From Lentilactobacillus diolivorans DSM 14421 (GTDB lineage: Bacteria; Bacillota; Bacilli; Lactobacillales; Lactobacillaceae): 64,000 bases of DNA. The stretch lies in NCBI RefSeq assembly GCF_001434255.1, contig NZ_AZEY01000090.1, positions 219,792-283,791 on the forward strand, in the 5' to 3' direction. The number at the start of each line of letters is the position of its first letter. Within the stretch, counting starts at the first letter, position 1. Made by a program: the position numbers and the translations under genes. This document shows, one piece after another, positions 38,341 through 48,205 of the stretch. The notes beneath the pieces are model-generated. The model had not been told where the DNA came from. It searched no databases and worked only from the letters and a program-made list of their open reading frames with translations.

Positions 38341-39938
38341 CTGATTCCAATAGCAAAGGTAACAAACGAAAAATCTCGCTGAAGTGGAAGTGGGCTTTTT
38401 TTACATCCATTGGTGTTTTGGCGATCGTTGTTGTTTTTTCGGTTTTAATTTTTAACAGGTTTACAAATGTTTTACTTGAGCAAGAGCGTATGCATATCAG
38501 TAACACACTAACAACCGTTTCCTCAAGATTAACGAACTACGCTTCCCCTCTGGGACGTAAAGATGTTAATCGCTATCTGCGCCCGCGAATCTCCGGCGAC
38601 GATGGTCAAGTTTTGGATAGTTCACAAGATAATGATGACAATATCTATTCGGATTCGCTCATTGTTAATTTTTCACGTGATAATATCTTAGTGAATGTAT
38701 ACGGGGTTAATGGAAAGCAACTTTTTGAGTCTCGAAAAGATGCAGTTGATTTTCATTCTTCTGATAAACGAAAGATTGCCATGACAAAATTAAACGGAAA
38801 AAAGGTCATGGTTGGTACTGAGCCGTTATTGTCGAAAAAGAATGGCTCACTTTTAGGGTATGCACAGGTAACAGACAAGCTTAGCAGTTATCATGCTACT
38901 GCGCGAAAGTTGTTAGCCATTTTGGCGATTCTGGTATTGATTTCCGTTTTAATTGCCATGATTTTTGCCTACATTTTAGTTGCCGAGTTGTTAAGGCCAA
39001 TTAATGAGATTCAGAACACAATTAATAAAGTTAAAAGCGATCCAGATGCAGACGTTCGAGTACCAGAATTAAATACTCATGATGAATTATCAGATTTGGC
39101 TGATTTACTAAATAGCATGTTGGATCAAACACAGCGATATATTGATCAACAACAGCAGTTCGTCGAGGATGTTTCTCATGAATTACGAACGCCAGTGGCA
39201 GTTATTCAAGGCCATATCGAAATGCTTCTTCGTTGGGGAAAGGACGATCCTGAAGTCCTTAAGGAATCTCTGAATGCCTCTTTGCAGGAGACAAAGCGAA
39301 TGAAGAGTTTAGTTTCGGAAATGCTTGATCTGTCAAGAGCTGAGCAGATCGAGTTGAATTACGGAGAAGAAATTACGAATGTTAATGAAGTTGTGGGTCA
39401 AGTGTACAATGATTTCAAAATGATTCATCCAGATTTTACGTTTACTTTGGATGATGATACTCATGACGGGGTTTATGTTAAAATTTATCGGAATCATTTG
39501 GAGCAAGTATTGGTTATTCTACTTGATAATGCCATTAAATATTCTGAAAAACGTAAAGAGGTCCACTTATCCTTGTCAACGGCAATGGCGACTGTTAATA
39601 TTGCGGTTCAGGATTTTGGTGAAGGGATTTCTCAGGAAGACATTGATAAAGTTTTTAATCGGTTTTATCGAGTTGATAAAGCACGAAGTCGGGATAAGGG
39701 CGGTAATGGATTAGGATTGTCAATTGCCCACAGATTAATTGAAGCTTATCATGGTAACATCACAATTGAAAGTTCGCTGGGTTACGGATCAATTTTCCAA
39801 ATTAATTTACCGATCATGCAGAATATGCCTGAGGAAGATGATAATGCTGAAAATCCAATTCCTGGAATAAAAACTGTTAAACACTCAAGTGATCGTGATT
39901 CAAAAAAAGATTTAAATCATGATAATGAGGATGATTAA
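38337..39938 (+). CDS. Sensor histidine kinase (CovS/ArlS-like)
   Basis: Membrane histidine kinase of 533 residues with a TM segment at about 20-42, an extracellular sensor of about 150 residues, and a second TM at about 197-220. A HAMP domain is next, then the H-box VSHELRTPVAVIQGH with His281, the N-box VLLDNAIKYS, G1 DFGEGI, an F-box and G2 GGNGLGLSIA. The tail after about 495 is acidic and basic low-complexity. It is coupled to the regulator and ends before a strong bidirectional terminator. The signal is unknown. Confidence 0.93.
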   Translation: MTDSNSKGNKRKISLKWKWAFFTSIGVLAIVVVFSVLIFNRFTNVLLEQERMHISNTLTTVSSRLTNYASPLGRKDVNRYLRPRISGDDGQVLDSSQDNDDNIYSDSLIVNFSRDNILVNVYGVNGKQLFESRKDAVDFHSSDKRKIAMTKLNGKKVMVGTEPLLSKKNGSLLGYAQVTDKLSSYHATARKLLAILAILVLISVLIAMIFAYILVAELLRPINEIQNTINKVKSDPDADVRVPELNTHDELSDLADLLNSMLDQTQRYIDQQQQFVEDVSHELRTPVAVIQGHIEMLLRWGKDDPEVLKESLNASLQETKRMKSLVSEMLDLSRAEQIELNYGEEITNVNEVVGQVYNDFKMIHPDFTFTLDDDTHDGVYVKIYRNHLEQVLVILLDNAIKYSEKRKEVHLSLSTAMATVNIAVQDFGEGISQEDIDKVFNRFYRVDKARSRDKGGNGLGLSIAHRLIEAYHGNITIESSLGYGSIFQINLPIMQNMPEEDDNAENPIPGIKTVKHSSDRDSKKDLNHDNEDD

Positions 39939-40018
39939 GACTATTTTTAGCGAAAATTCGACGTTTTTGATTCGGTTAGATTATTACTAATGGGCTTGCA
40001 AAGAATAAATGAAATTAA

Positions 40019-40065
40019 GAAAAAATAACCTGAGCTTCCCATATTGGGAGGTTCAGGTTATTTTT
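40019..40065. terminator. Bidirectional terminator between kinase and yidC
   Basis: AAAAATAACCTGAGCTTCCC and GGGAGGTTCAGGTTATTTTT form a nearly perfect 20-bp stem with a 5-nt loop, usable by both converging transcripts. Confidence 0.95.
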
Positions 40066-40118
40066 GGTGCAGAATTTAAATTAACACTGGCTAATCTAGC
40101 TGCTATAACTAGTGATGC

Positions 40119-41147
40119 TTATTTTCGATGTTGTTTGCCGGCATTTCGATTGCGATTTGTCGGTTTGGGCTCAGGTGTTTCGCTACTTGTGGTTGTGGTA
40201 TTTTCGGAATGAGATCGATTTTGTGGACCTGCATTTCGTTGCTTACCAGCATTTCGTTGGCGGTTTCGGTGATGAATTGTTGTCCCCGAAGTCTCATGGC
40301 TGCCCTGATTTTCAGCAACGGTTGATTTAGGTAACAAATCTTCGACTGAGACTGGCTTTTTGCCATCCATTTCCTTTGCAATGTTCTTTCGAATTCTTGG
40401 TCGGTACATGTTAATGATAACGGTTTGAACACAGGCAAACAGACCACCGATAAAGAAGTAAATTCCTAAACCGGCTGGAGCCGAAAGAGTGAACACCAGG
40501 ATCATGACAGGACTCATTAACATCATCGCGCCCATTTGTTTCTTCTGAGCTTTAGGAGTTCCGAGTAACGTTAAGTAACCCTGAAGTAGATAAGATAGAA
40601 ATGATAGCAAAGCTAAAATCCAACTTGACTGTCCCAAGCGAATGCCCATAAACACCGTATGGGATAATTCTGGAGAATAGCGAATGGCTGCGTAAAGAGC
40701 AGCAAATACCGGCATTTGGATTAACAACGGTAAACAGCCAATTCCGCCTGTCATTGAGATTCCGTTTTGCTGATAAAGTTTCATCATGGCTTGACTAACA
40801 GCTGCTTTTTCTTCTTGAGTTTGAGCTTCACGCTGTCGTTTTTGGATCTCACGCATTTGTGGTCGAACCATCTGCATTTTTTCTTGTTGAATTGTTGACG
40901 CCTTCATTTGGCGAACCATGATTGGCAACAACAAAATTCTGACAAGAACAGTTAGCACGATAATTGCCCATCCATAGCTCCCTACAAATTGTGCGATCAT
41001 TTCCATAACTGATTGAGCGGGTCGAGCTAGATAATCATACACAAATCCGTATGGTTTGCCAGATTTGGTCGTCCGAACACAACCACTTAGGAATAATGCA
41101 ATCGTTGATAATATTCCAAGGGTCGTAAAATGCTTAATTTTTTTCAT
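40119..41147 (-). CDS. yidC: Membrane protein insertase YidC/OxaA (lipoprotein)
   Basis: YidC-family insertase of 342 residues. A lipobox (LFLSGC) makes the N-terminus a lipidated, exported end. Five hydrophobic segments lie at about 57-80, 130-150, 175-200, 215-235 and 240-255. The C-terminal ~80 residues are very basic and repetitive: the unit RNAGKQ or RNAGPQ appears three times. Such tails bind ribosomes in Firmicute YidC2-type proteins. The start is ATG at 41147; a longer in-frame extension has no ribosome site. It may be cotranscribed with acylphosphatase. Confidence 0.93.
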   Translation of the reverse strand: MKKIKHFTTLGILSTIALFLSGCVRTTKSGKPYGFVYDYLARPAQSVMEMIAQFVGSYGWAIIVLTVLVRILLLPIMVRQMKASTIQQEKMQMVRPQMREIQKRQREAQTQEEKAAVSQAMMKLYQQNGISMTGGIGCLPLLIQMPVFAALYAAIRYSPELSHTVFMGIRLGQSSWILALLSFLSYLLQGYLTLLGTPKAQKKQMGAMMLMSPVMILVFTLSAPAGLGIYFFIGGLFACVQTVIINMYRPRIRKNIAKEMDGKKPVSVEDLLPKSTVAENQGSHETSGTTIHHRNRQRNAGKQRNAGPQNRSHSENTTTTSSETPEPKPTNRNRNAGKQHRK

Positions 41148-41215
41148 TGATAAGACCTTTCTTAATTTAGATGTAAACAAGAGTAATATTACTCGATTAT
41201 CCACTAGTTTTCAAT

Positions 41216-41500
41216 TTAATATTTTACATTAAAGCCCTTTTGCTCATAATTGGATATATAATTAATTGTGACGTCATAAATCCGGGCGAACGGCGTTGGT
41301 GAACTTTTAATTTTGTTAATAAATGAATCTAGTTTATCTTCCTGACCACTGGCAACAATTTCGACTGTACCGTCTAAGTTGTTTTTTACCCAACCAGATA
41401 TGTTATAGTGTTTTGCCACTTGAATCGTTGAGTAGCGAAACCCAACTCCCTGGACGTGTCCAGAAATGATTATTTTAACTGACTTAATTGTCTTGTTCAT
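41216..41500 (-). CDS. acyP: Acylphosphatase
   Basis: Small enzyme of 94 residues that hydrolyses acyl phosphates. The signature SGHVQGVGFRYS has the catalytic Arg, and the Asn motif appears as GWVKNNLDGTVEIVASG. I prefer the ATG at 41500, with AGGTGG 9 bp upstream, over the GTG at 41512. It is followed by yidC on the same strand. Confidence 0.93.
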   Translation of the reverse strand: MNKTIKSVKIIISGHVQGVGFRYSTIQVAKHYNISGWVKNNLDGTVEIVASGQEDKLDSFINKIKSSPTPFARIYDVTINYISNYEQKGFNVKY

Positions 41501-41541
41501 GATATTAACCACCTAAAATTAGTTTGATAAAGGAGAACGAT

Positions 41542-42306
41542 ATGCAAAAAATTACTTCAAATCAAAATTCACGTGTTAAAGAATGGACCAAAATGCAGTC
41601 AAAAAAGGGACGGGTCAAATCTGGCCAATATGTCATTGAAGGCTGGCACATTGTTGACGAAGCAATTAAACATCATAAACAGCTCCAAGCCCTGATGGTT
41701 ACTGATGAGACGTACTTGGAAAACCTACCGGTCGACTCCGCTACAGAAGTCTATGTGATTACACCTGAAATTGCCAAACATATTGCCGCAACTGAAACAC
41801 CACAGGGCGTTTTTGCCGTTCTCGCAACTGAAGATTATCATGAAACGATTCCCGACGATCTGGACGGTTCATGGTTGTTATTAGATAGTATTCAAGATCC
41901 AGGTAATATTGGCACGATGGTTCGAACAGCGGATGCAGCCGGAATGAATGGTGTCGTTTTTGGAAAAGGATCCGCTGATATCTATAATCCCAAAGTTGTT
42001 CGTTCAATGCAAGGTAGCCAATTTCACATGCGGCTTTTTGCCGGAGACTTGATTGATTGGATGACCGCATTTAAAAAGAACGGGGTGCCAACATACGGAA
42101 CCGAACTCAATGATCAGGCAATTTCTTACTATGATGTCCAACCAACGAAGAAGTTTGGCCTGGTAATGGGGAATGAAGGAAATGGTGTCGATCCTGAAAT
42201 CCTTAGTTGGACAAGTCAAAATTTGTATATTCCGATGAATGGTGAAGCCGAATCGTTAAATGTTGCGGTGGCCACTGGTATTTTAATTTTTCATTTTTGT
42301 AAATAA
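41542..42306 (+). CDS. TrmH/SpoU-family RNA 2'-O-methyltransferase
   Basis: SPOUT methyltransferase of 254 residues. An N-terminal substrate-binding domain (1-95) is followed by the knot domain with LDSIQDPGNIGTMVRTADA (about 115-133), VMGNEGNGVD (about 209) and PMNGEAESLNVAVATGIL (about 232-249). Probable target is 23S rRNA. AAAGGAG precedes the ATG. It diverges from acyP. Confidence 0.92.
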   Translation: MQKITSNQNSRVKEWTKMQSKKGRVKSGQYVIEGWHIVDEAIKHHKQLQALMVTDETYLENLPVDSATEVYVITPEIAKHIAATETPQGVFAVLATEDYHETIPDDLDGSWLLLDSIQDPGNIGTMVRTADAAGMNGVVFGKGSADIYNPKVVRSMQGSQFHMRLFAGDLIDWMTAFKKNGVPTYGTELNDQAISYYDVQPTKKFGLVMGNEGNGVDPEILSWTSQNLYIPMNGEAESLNVAVATGILIFHFCK

Positions 42307-42377
42307 TGTTCGTTTTCATTGCTATTTACAAGTATTCCTAGTATCATATCAGTTAATAAAGGGTAAAGGGGTATTAC

Positions 42378-42875
42378 ATGCAAAAGGATGAATGGAAAAA
42401 TGATTCTGAATATTGTGATATAGTTGCCGATTTGTTAGCAAATAAGACTGTGAAAAAAATGGCCAATTATAAACAACACCATCACTCAACCAGGCTTGAG
42501 CATTCTCTAGCGGTTTCCTTTGATAGTTATAAAATTGCGAAGCGACGGAAATTGGACTACCGTGCGGTTGCCCGTGCCGGCTTACTTCATGATTTGTTTT
42601 TCTATGATTGGCGGACAACTAAGTTTGATTTGGGTTCTCATGCGTTTATTCATCCACGAGTTGCCCTTAGAAATGCTGAAAAGATAACTGAGCTTTCTCC
42701 AATTGAAAAAGACATTATCTTGAAGCATATGTGGGGATTAACTCTTGCCCGACCGAAGTACGAAGAAAGTGTTATCGTATCGTTGGTTGACGATTATGAA
42801 GCAGTTCATGAGTTTCTAAGCCCGTTACGAACTAAAATTAAGAGTCGTTTACAACGTATTGAAACCAGTAAATAA
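42378..42875 (+). CDS. HD-domain hydrolase
   Basis: HD-superfamily protein of 165 residues. Metal ligands occur in the HHHSTRLEHSLAVS motif (about 34-47), GLLHDLFFYDW (about 72-82) and HMWGLTLARP. Substrate unknown; similar proteins are annotated as phosphohydrolases. It precedes the HxlR-type regulator by 28 bp and the two are probably cotranscribed. Confidence 0.85.
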   Translation: MQKDEWKNDSEYCDIVADLLANKTVKKMANYKQHHHSTRLEHSLAVSFDSYKIAKRRKLDYRAVARAGLLHDLFFYDWRTTKFDLGSHAFIHPRVALRNAEKITELSPIEKDIILKHMWGLTLARPKYEESVIVSLVDDYEAVHEFLSPLRTKIKSRLQRIETSK

Positions 42876-42903
42876 ATATCGTTCAATTTAAGGAGGGGAA
42901 ACT

Positions 42904-43254
42904 ATGCGAGAAAGTATTGGTTTACGAAATCCAATCAACTATTTTCTTTGTCCAAGGTTTGAAAAGACGTTCTCATTTTTGGGAAAGAAATGGAATGGTT
43001 TAATTATTGATGTTTTATTGCAAGAAGGTGCCTTGCGTTTTCGTGAAGTTGCACGTCAGATTCCTAAGTGTAGTGATCGCGTTCTTGTAGAACGATTGCG
43101 GGAGCTTGAGGAGGACGGGGTTGTTGTCCGAAAGGAATTCCCTGAATCATCATTAATCGAGTATTCATTAACTGAACAAGGAAAAGAATTAGCACCAATT
43201 ATGGATGCAATTCATTCATGGTCTGAAAAATGGTATCCAAGCGACGAAAGTTAG
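42904..43254 (+). CDS. HxlR-type winged-helix regulator
   Basis: Small HTH protein of 116 residues. It has the HxlR pattern: CPRFEKTFSFLGKKWNGLII at about 16-35, followed by LRFREVARQIPKCSDRVLVERLRELEEDGVV and SLTEQGKEL. Such proteins often respond to aldehydes, thiol stress or drugs. A Cys near residue 17 is in the conserved position for redox-sensing members; Cys 58 is a second one. Its target is unknown. Its 3' end is part of a terminator stem. Confidence 0.88.
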   Translation: MRESIGLRNPINYFLCPRFEKTFSFLGKKWNGLIIDVLLQEGALRFREVARQIPKCSDRVLVERLRELEEDGVVVRKEFPESSLIEYSLTEQGKELAPIMDAIHSWSEKWYPSDES

Positions 43255-43269
43255 CTTGACCATTTTTTT
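43226..43269 (+). terminator. Terminator overlapping the hxlR-type gene
   Basis: AAAAATGG and CAAGC in the final codons pair with GCTTG and CCATTTTT, followed by T7. The downstream arm also contains the -35 element of pheS. Confidence 0.7.
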
Positions 43270-43284
43270 GTTTTAGATTATCAT
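43256..43284 (+). promoter_or_regulatory. Promoter of the pheST T-box transcript
   Basis: TTGACC at 43256-43261, 17-bp spacer and TATCAT at 43279-43284, immediately before the T-box. Confidence 0.75.
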
Positions 43285-43299
43285 TCATTAAGTAAATGC

Positions 43300-43526
43300 G
43301 TTTGAGAAAAAAGTAGTAGATAATTAACTTGGTCAGCGAATCTGTGGTTGGTGTGAACAGAGAAGGTCAATTATTCGAATTCATTTTTCGAGCTGAAATT
43401 GGGAGTTATTTATAACGAAAAATTTTCCGGTAATCACCGTTAACGATTCTAAGTGTGTCATTTCTTAAGATGGCAAATTAGGGTGGTACCGCGTTGCTTC
43501 GTCCCTTTGTGGGCGAGGCTTTTTTT
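43300..43526 (+). promoter_or_regulatory. Phenylalanine T-box leader of pheST
   Basis: The T-box motif GGGTGGTACCGCG lies at 43481-43493. The specifier is most likely TTC (Phe) at 43380-43382, followed by A and the closing stem. The terminator has GCTTCGTCCC against GGGCGAGGC with a T-run, ending at about 43526. Antitermination by uncharged tRNA-Phe is expected. Confidence 0.93.
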
Positions 43527-43554
43527 GTGGCTAAAAATAAATTGGAGGGATACT

Positions 43555-44604
43555 ATGTCATTACGTGATCAACTCACTGAAATTAAGGAAAAAGGATTAA
43601 CTGATATTAAACAAGTCAGTGATTTAAAAAAGCTCAACGAAATTCGGGTTCATTTATTAGGGAAAAAAGGACCAATTACGGCCGCGCTTAGAGGGATTAA
43701 AGATTTGAAACCTGAAGAACGGCCTGAAGTTGGTAGTTATGCAAATAAGATTCGTGATGCAATTGCTCAGGCAGTTACACAACACCGAGATCAACTGGAA
43801 CAGGCACAGTTAGATGCTCAGTTGGCAGAAGAAAAGATTGATGTTACATTACCTGGAAAACCGGTTTCACAAGGCCAACCACACGTGATTCAGCAAATCA
43901 TTGATGAATTTGTCGATTTGTTTTTAGGGATGGGCTATGAAGTTTTACAAGGTCCAGAAGTTGAAGAGGATAAGTATAACTTTGAACGGATGAATTTGCC
44001 TAAAAACCACCCAGCGCGTGATATGCAAGATACCTTTTACATTAGCAAAGAAATTTTAATGAGATCGCAAACATCACCCATGCAAGCCCGAGCCTTAGAA
44101 AAGCATGATTTTTCAAAGGGGCCTTTAAAAATGATTTCACCAGGAATTGTTTATCGGCGTGATACTGATGATCCAACTCATTCACATCAATTTCATCAGG
44201 TTGAAGGGTTGGTCATTGATGAGCATATTACAATGGCCGATTTAAAGGGCACTCTGATCACAATGGCCCAAAAAATTTTTGGCAATAAATTCGATATTCG
44301 TCTCAGACCGAGTTATTTTCCATTTACTGAGCCTTCTGTTGAAGTCGATGTGACATGCTTTAACTGTATGGGAAAGGGTTGCGATGTTTGCAAACATACC
44401 GGTTGGATTGAAGTACTGGGCGCCGGAATGGTTCACCCAAATGTTTTGAATATGGCTGGAGTTGATTCAAAGGTATACGGCGGCTTTGCTTTTGGTGTCG
44501 GTCCTGATCGATTTGCAATGCTTAAATATGGGGTCGATGATATTCGTGATTTTTATCTCGATGATGTTCGTTTCCTAAATCAATTCAACAAGAGAGGTAA
44601 TTAA
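43555..44604 (+). CDS. pheS: Phenylalanine-tRNA ligase alpha subunit
   Basis: Class II synthetase alpha subunit of 349 residues. The N-terminal coiled coil (about 1-90) binds tRNA. Motif 1 lies near [18 protein letters not shown], motif 2 near [24 protein letters not shown], and motif 3 [18 protein letters not shown] near 305-322. The start is the ATG at 43555 after TTGGAGG; a longer in-frame reading begins inside the T-box. Confidence 0.98.
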   Translation: MSLRDQLTEIKEKGLTDIKQVSDLKKLNEIRVHLLGKKGPITAALRGIKDLKPEERPEVGSYANKIRDAIAQAVTQHRDQLEQAQLDAQLAEEKIDVTLPGKPVSQGQPHVIQQIIDEFVDLFLGMGYEVLQGPEVEEDKYNFERMNLPKNHPARDMQDTFYISKEILMRSQTSPMQARALEKHDFSKGPLKMISPGIVYRRDTDDPTHSHQFHQVEGLVIDEHITMADLKGTLITMAQKIFGNKFDIRLRPSYFPFTEPSVEVDVTCFNCMGKGCDVCKHTGWIEVLGAGMVHPNVLNMAGVDSKVYGGFAFGVGPDRFAMLKYGVDDIRDFYLDDVRFLNQFNKRGN

Positions 44605-44608
44605 AGTA

Positions 44609-47020
44609 ATGAAAGTATCTTATAAATGGCTGAAACAATATTTAGATCTTAATATGCCAGCAAAAGATCTGGGTGAAAAGATTGAGCGGACAGCGGTTGA
44701 AGTTGACTCAGTTGACGTTGCTCAAACTGGGTTGAAGAAACTTGTCATTGGTCATATTTTGTCCATGAAAGATCATCCTGAATCAGATCACTTACACATT
44801 TGTGAAGTTGATGTTGGTGAAGATCAGCCATTACAAATTGTGTGTGGGGCACCCAATGTAGCAGCTGATCAAAAGGTTATTGTTGCCTTGCCCGGCTCTA
44901 GAATTGGTGGCAATGTTAAAATTAAGCGTTCTAAAATGCGTGGCGTTGAATCTGAGGGAATGATTTGTGCACTTGATGAAATTGGGTTTAGCAAAGATGT
45001 CGTTCCAAAGGAGTGGGCAGACGGCATTTATGTTTTTGACGACAGTGTTCCAGTTGGCGAACCTGTTTATCATTATTTAGGAATGGATGATCCGATTATT
45101 GATTTGGACGTCACTCCTAATCGTGGTGACATGTTAAGCATTTTAGGGACCGTTCATGAATTGGCTGCTATTTATGATCAACATGCCGATATCAAAACAC
45201 CAGTTGCTAATGAGGACTCACAAATTGATGTGAATCAAGAAATTTCAGCAACCGCTGATTCGAGTTTGGCTAAAACATATAAATTGAGAGTTATCAAGGG
45301 TGTGAAGGTTGCACCAAGTCCATCGTGGTTGCAAATTACCTTATGGAATGCTGGTGTTCGGCCGATTAATAACGTTGTTGATGTGACAAATTATATTTTA
45401 TTAAAATACGGTCAACCACTTCATTCATTTGACCAAGATAAAATTGATGGTAATATTCAGGTTCGTTTGGCTCAACAAGGTGAAAAAATTACGACGCTTG
45501 ATGAGGAAGATCATGAACTATCAACCAATGATATTGTTATTGCGGATAATGATCATCCAATTGCAATTGCAGGTGTTATGGGTGGATTTAATACTCAAAT
45601 TGATGACCAGACGACTAGTGTGGTCTTAGAATCAGCTATTTTTGACTCGATTAGAATTCGTAAGACTGCGCAGCGCCATGTTTTGCACTCTGAAGCCTCA
45701 CAACGATTTGAACGTGGCATTAACCCGGACACAGTTGAGGCAGCTATTGACGAGGCTGCTAATATGATCCAAACCTTAGCTGGCGGTAAGATCGCAACCG
45801 GAATTGTCACGGCAGCTGACTATCATCCAGAGTTGCCCACAATTTTTATGACCGCTGAACGAACAAACCATGTTTTGGGGACTAAATTAACCCTGGCTGA
45901 AATTAAGAAAATTTTTGATCGGCTGGGATTTACGAGTGAGGATCATGAAGATGGCTTGAATGTTACAATTCCTGCTCGACGATGGGATATCCACATCGAT
46001 GCTGATTTATTTGAAGAAGTGGCGCGAATTTATGGCTATGATAAGCTACCTGCAACCTTGCCAACTGGTCGACAAACGATTGGTGTTTTGACTCAGCCTC
46101 AGAAGGTTCAACGGGCATCTCGGCAAATACTCGAAGGTTTGGGGCTAACCCAGGCTATTTCATATTCATTAACAACAGAATCCAAAGCCAAAATGTTCTT
46201 GATGCGTCAAAGTGAGGTGACAAAACTACTTTCACCAATGACACAAGACCATGCCGTTTTGCGGATGAACTTATTAAGCGGCTTGCTTGACGATGTTGCT
46301 TATAATCATGCCCACAAGGTCAATGATGTGGCATTATACGAATCCGGACGTGTCTTTTATAAGGACAATATTGACCAAGTTCGCCCAGAAGAGGTTGAAC
46401 ATATCGCTGGAGTTATTACTGGTAATTTTGACAATCCAGCTTGGAATAATCATATTAACCCAGTTGATTTTTACCAGATGAAAGGCATTGTCAACCAATT
46501 TCTCATTAACCTTGGCATTAATGGTGATATTGAATATACAGCTACTGATCAATATTCTGATATGCATCCTGGAAGAACTGCGAATATTTCGATTCATGGT
46601 CATTACGTCGGTTTTGTTGGTCAAGTGCATCCGAAAGTAACCAAGCAATTTAAAATTAAAGAAACTTACGCGTTTGAATTAAATCTTCAGGAATTGATTG
46701 ATTTGCCGAAAAATGATGACCAATATCAACCAATTTCAAAGTATCCATCAATTAAACGTGATATTTCGATTGTTGTTGATCGCCAAATTACCAATGATCA
46801 AATTCTGGCAGTTATGAAGAAACGTGGCGGAGCCTACCTTAGCGATATTCAACTTTTTGATGTTTATGATGGTAAAAATGTGCCGGATGGTAAAAAATCA
46901 ATGGCTTATTCGCTGACATATGTAAATCCTCGAGACACCTTAAAGGATGAAGTTGTCACTACGGCATTTGAAAAGATTAAAAAACGGTTAACAGATGACT
47001 TAAAGGCGGAAATTAGGTAG
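44609..47020 (+). CDS. pheT: Phenylalanine-tRNA ligase beta subunit
   Basis: Beta subunit of 803 residues. The N-terminal EMAP-like tRNA-binding domain (about 40-150, KDHPESDHLHICEVDVG) is the one shared with ytpR. B3/B4 editing, B5, the inactive catalytic-like core and the C-terminal ferredoxin anticodon domain (about 710-803, SKYPSIKRDISIVVD) follow. It is 4 bp from pheS and in the same transcript. Confidence 0.98.
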   Translation: MKVSYKWLKQYLDLNMPAKDLGEKIERTAVEVDSVDVAQTGLKKLVIGHILSMKDHPESDHLHICEVDVGEDQPLQIVCGAPNVAADQKVIVALPGSRIGGNVKIKRSKMRGVESEGMICALDEIGFSKDVVPKEWADGIYVFDDSVPVGEPVYHYLGMDDPIIDLDVTPNRGDMLSILGTVHELAAIYDQHADIKTPVANEDSQIDVNQEISATADSSLAKTYKLRVIKGVKVAPSPSWLQITLWNAGVRPINNVVDVTNYILLKYGQPLHSFDQDKIDGNIQVRLAQQGEKITTLDEEDHELSTNDIVIADNDHPIAIAGVMGGFNTQIDDQTTSVVLESAIFDSIRIRKTAQRHVLHSEASQRFERGINPDTVEAAIDEAANMIQTLAGGKIATGIVTAADYHPELPTIFMTAERTNHVLGTKLTLAEIKKIFDRLGFTSEDHEDGLNVTIPARRWDIHIDADLFEEVARIYGYDKLPATLPTGRQTIGVLTQPQKVQRASRQILEGLGLTQAISYSLTTESKAKMFLMRQSEVTKLLSPMTQDHAVLRMNLLSGLLDDVAYNHAHKVNDVALYESGRVFYKDNIDQVRPEEVEHIAGVITGNFDNPAWNNHINPVDFYQMKGIVNQFLINLGINGDIEYTATDQYSDMHPGRTANISIHGHYVGFVGQVHPKVTKQFKIKETYAFELNLQELIDLPKNDDQYQPISKYPSIKRDISIVVDRQITNDQILAVMKKRGGAYLSDIQLFDVYDGKNVPDGKKSMAYSLTYVNPRDTLKDEVVTTAFEKIKKRLTDDLKAEIR

Positions 47021-47063
47021 TTTCAAACATATAATTGAGTGTAGCAGATAGGAGGAGCTATCG

Positions 47064-48185
47064 ATGAGTAACAACTCAAATGAACGAACCCCCAAACCCA
47101 ACCGAAGTCTAGGGCATCGGATCATTATTTCCGTCATAACCATTTTAGCAATTTTAATTGTGGCAACCGGACTACTTGGATACCGGTATTTTCAAGAGGC
47201 TTTAAAACCAATGAATCCACAAAATACGCAGGTTAGTCAGGTTCATATTCCGCTAGGAGCATCTAATAAACAGATTGGATCCATTCTTCAGAATAAAAAG
47301 ATAGTGAAGAGTGGGATGGTTTTTGACTATTACGTTAAGTCAAATAATATGAGCAACTTCCGGGCTGGTTACTATCAGTTAAAACCATCAATGAGTTTGA
47401 AAAAGATCGCCCAACAATTACAAAAGGGTGGGACCGATCAGCCGATTCAAAGTACCAAGGGAAAGGTTTTAGTTCGTGAAGGCGCCAATGTTGATCAAAT
47501 TGCTTCTCAAGTAGCCTTAACGACTGATTTTGATCAAAATGATTTTTTAACCTTAATGAAGGATCAAACTTTCATTAAGAGTTTGGCCAGTGATTATCCA
47601 CAACTGCTTAATTCAGCAATGAAGGCAAAGCAGGTGCGTTATCGATTGGAAGGATATCTATATCCTGCTACTTATGAAGTCAAGAAAAACACATCATTAA
47701 AGGCATTAGTTATTCAAATGGTTGCCAAAACAAATCAGGTCTTGTCACCGTACTATCGACAAATTAAGAAAACCCATATGACGATGCAAGAGTTCATGAC
47801 GTTGGCCTCCTTGATTGAAAGAGAGGGCGTTAACCAAACTGACCGTCGAAAAATGGCGGGCGTATTGATTAATCGAATTAATATTAATATGCCGCTTCAG
47901 TCGGACGTGGCCGTATTATATGCTATTCATCGAAATAACAAAACATTAACGACTAAAGATTTACAAAATGATTCACCATACAATCTGTATAAGTATGCTG
48001 GCTTTGGTCCGGGACCGTTTGATAGTCCAAGCGTTAGTTCAATTGAGGCTGTTTTGCATCCATTAGACCGCAAGAAAAATTATCTGTATTTTGTTGCAAA
48101 TACAAAAACTAAAAAAGTGTATTACTCAAAAACGTACGAAGAGCATCAACAACAAATTGCTAAACATGCATCAAGTAATAATTAA
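47064..48185 (+). CDS. mltG: Endolytic murein transglycosylase MltG
   Basis: YceG-family protein of 373 residues that cuts nascent glycan strands and sets their length. One N-terminal TM (about 21-42), then a LysM-like subdomain, then the catalytic domain with ASLIEREG, Glu at about 253, and [30 protein letters not shown] precedes the start. It precedes udk, an arrangement common in lactobacilli. Confidence 0.94.
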   Translation: MSNNSNERTPKPNRSLGHRIIISVITILAILIVATGLLGYRYFQEALKPMNPQNTQVSQVHIPLGASNKQIGSILQNKKIVKSGMVFDYYVKSNNMSNFRAGYYQLKPSMSLKKIAQQLQKGGTDQPIQSTKGKVLVREGANVDQIASQVALTTDFDQNDFLTLMKDQTFIKSLASDYPQLLNSAMKAKQVRYRLEGYLYPATYEVKKNTSLKALVIQMVAKTNQVLSPYYRQIKKTHMTMQEFMTLASLIEREGVNQTDRRKMAGVLINRININMPLQSDVAVLYAIHRNNKTLTTKDLQNDSPYNLYKYAGFGPGPFDSPSVSSIEAVLHPLDRKKNYLYFVANTKTKKVYYSKTYEEHQQQIAKHASSNN

Positions 48186-48205
48186 CTAGAGAGGTTTCAA
48201 CCTTA

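Noticed and set aside
40009-40447. Several short frames on both strands over the yidC tail
   Set aside because: They result from the repetitive, biased codons of the YidC C-terminus.
43453-43554. Longer N-terminus for pheS
   Set aside because: It would cover the T-box antiterminator and terminator; the ATG at 43555 has TTGGAGG and the family start.
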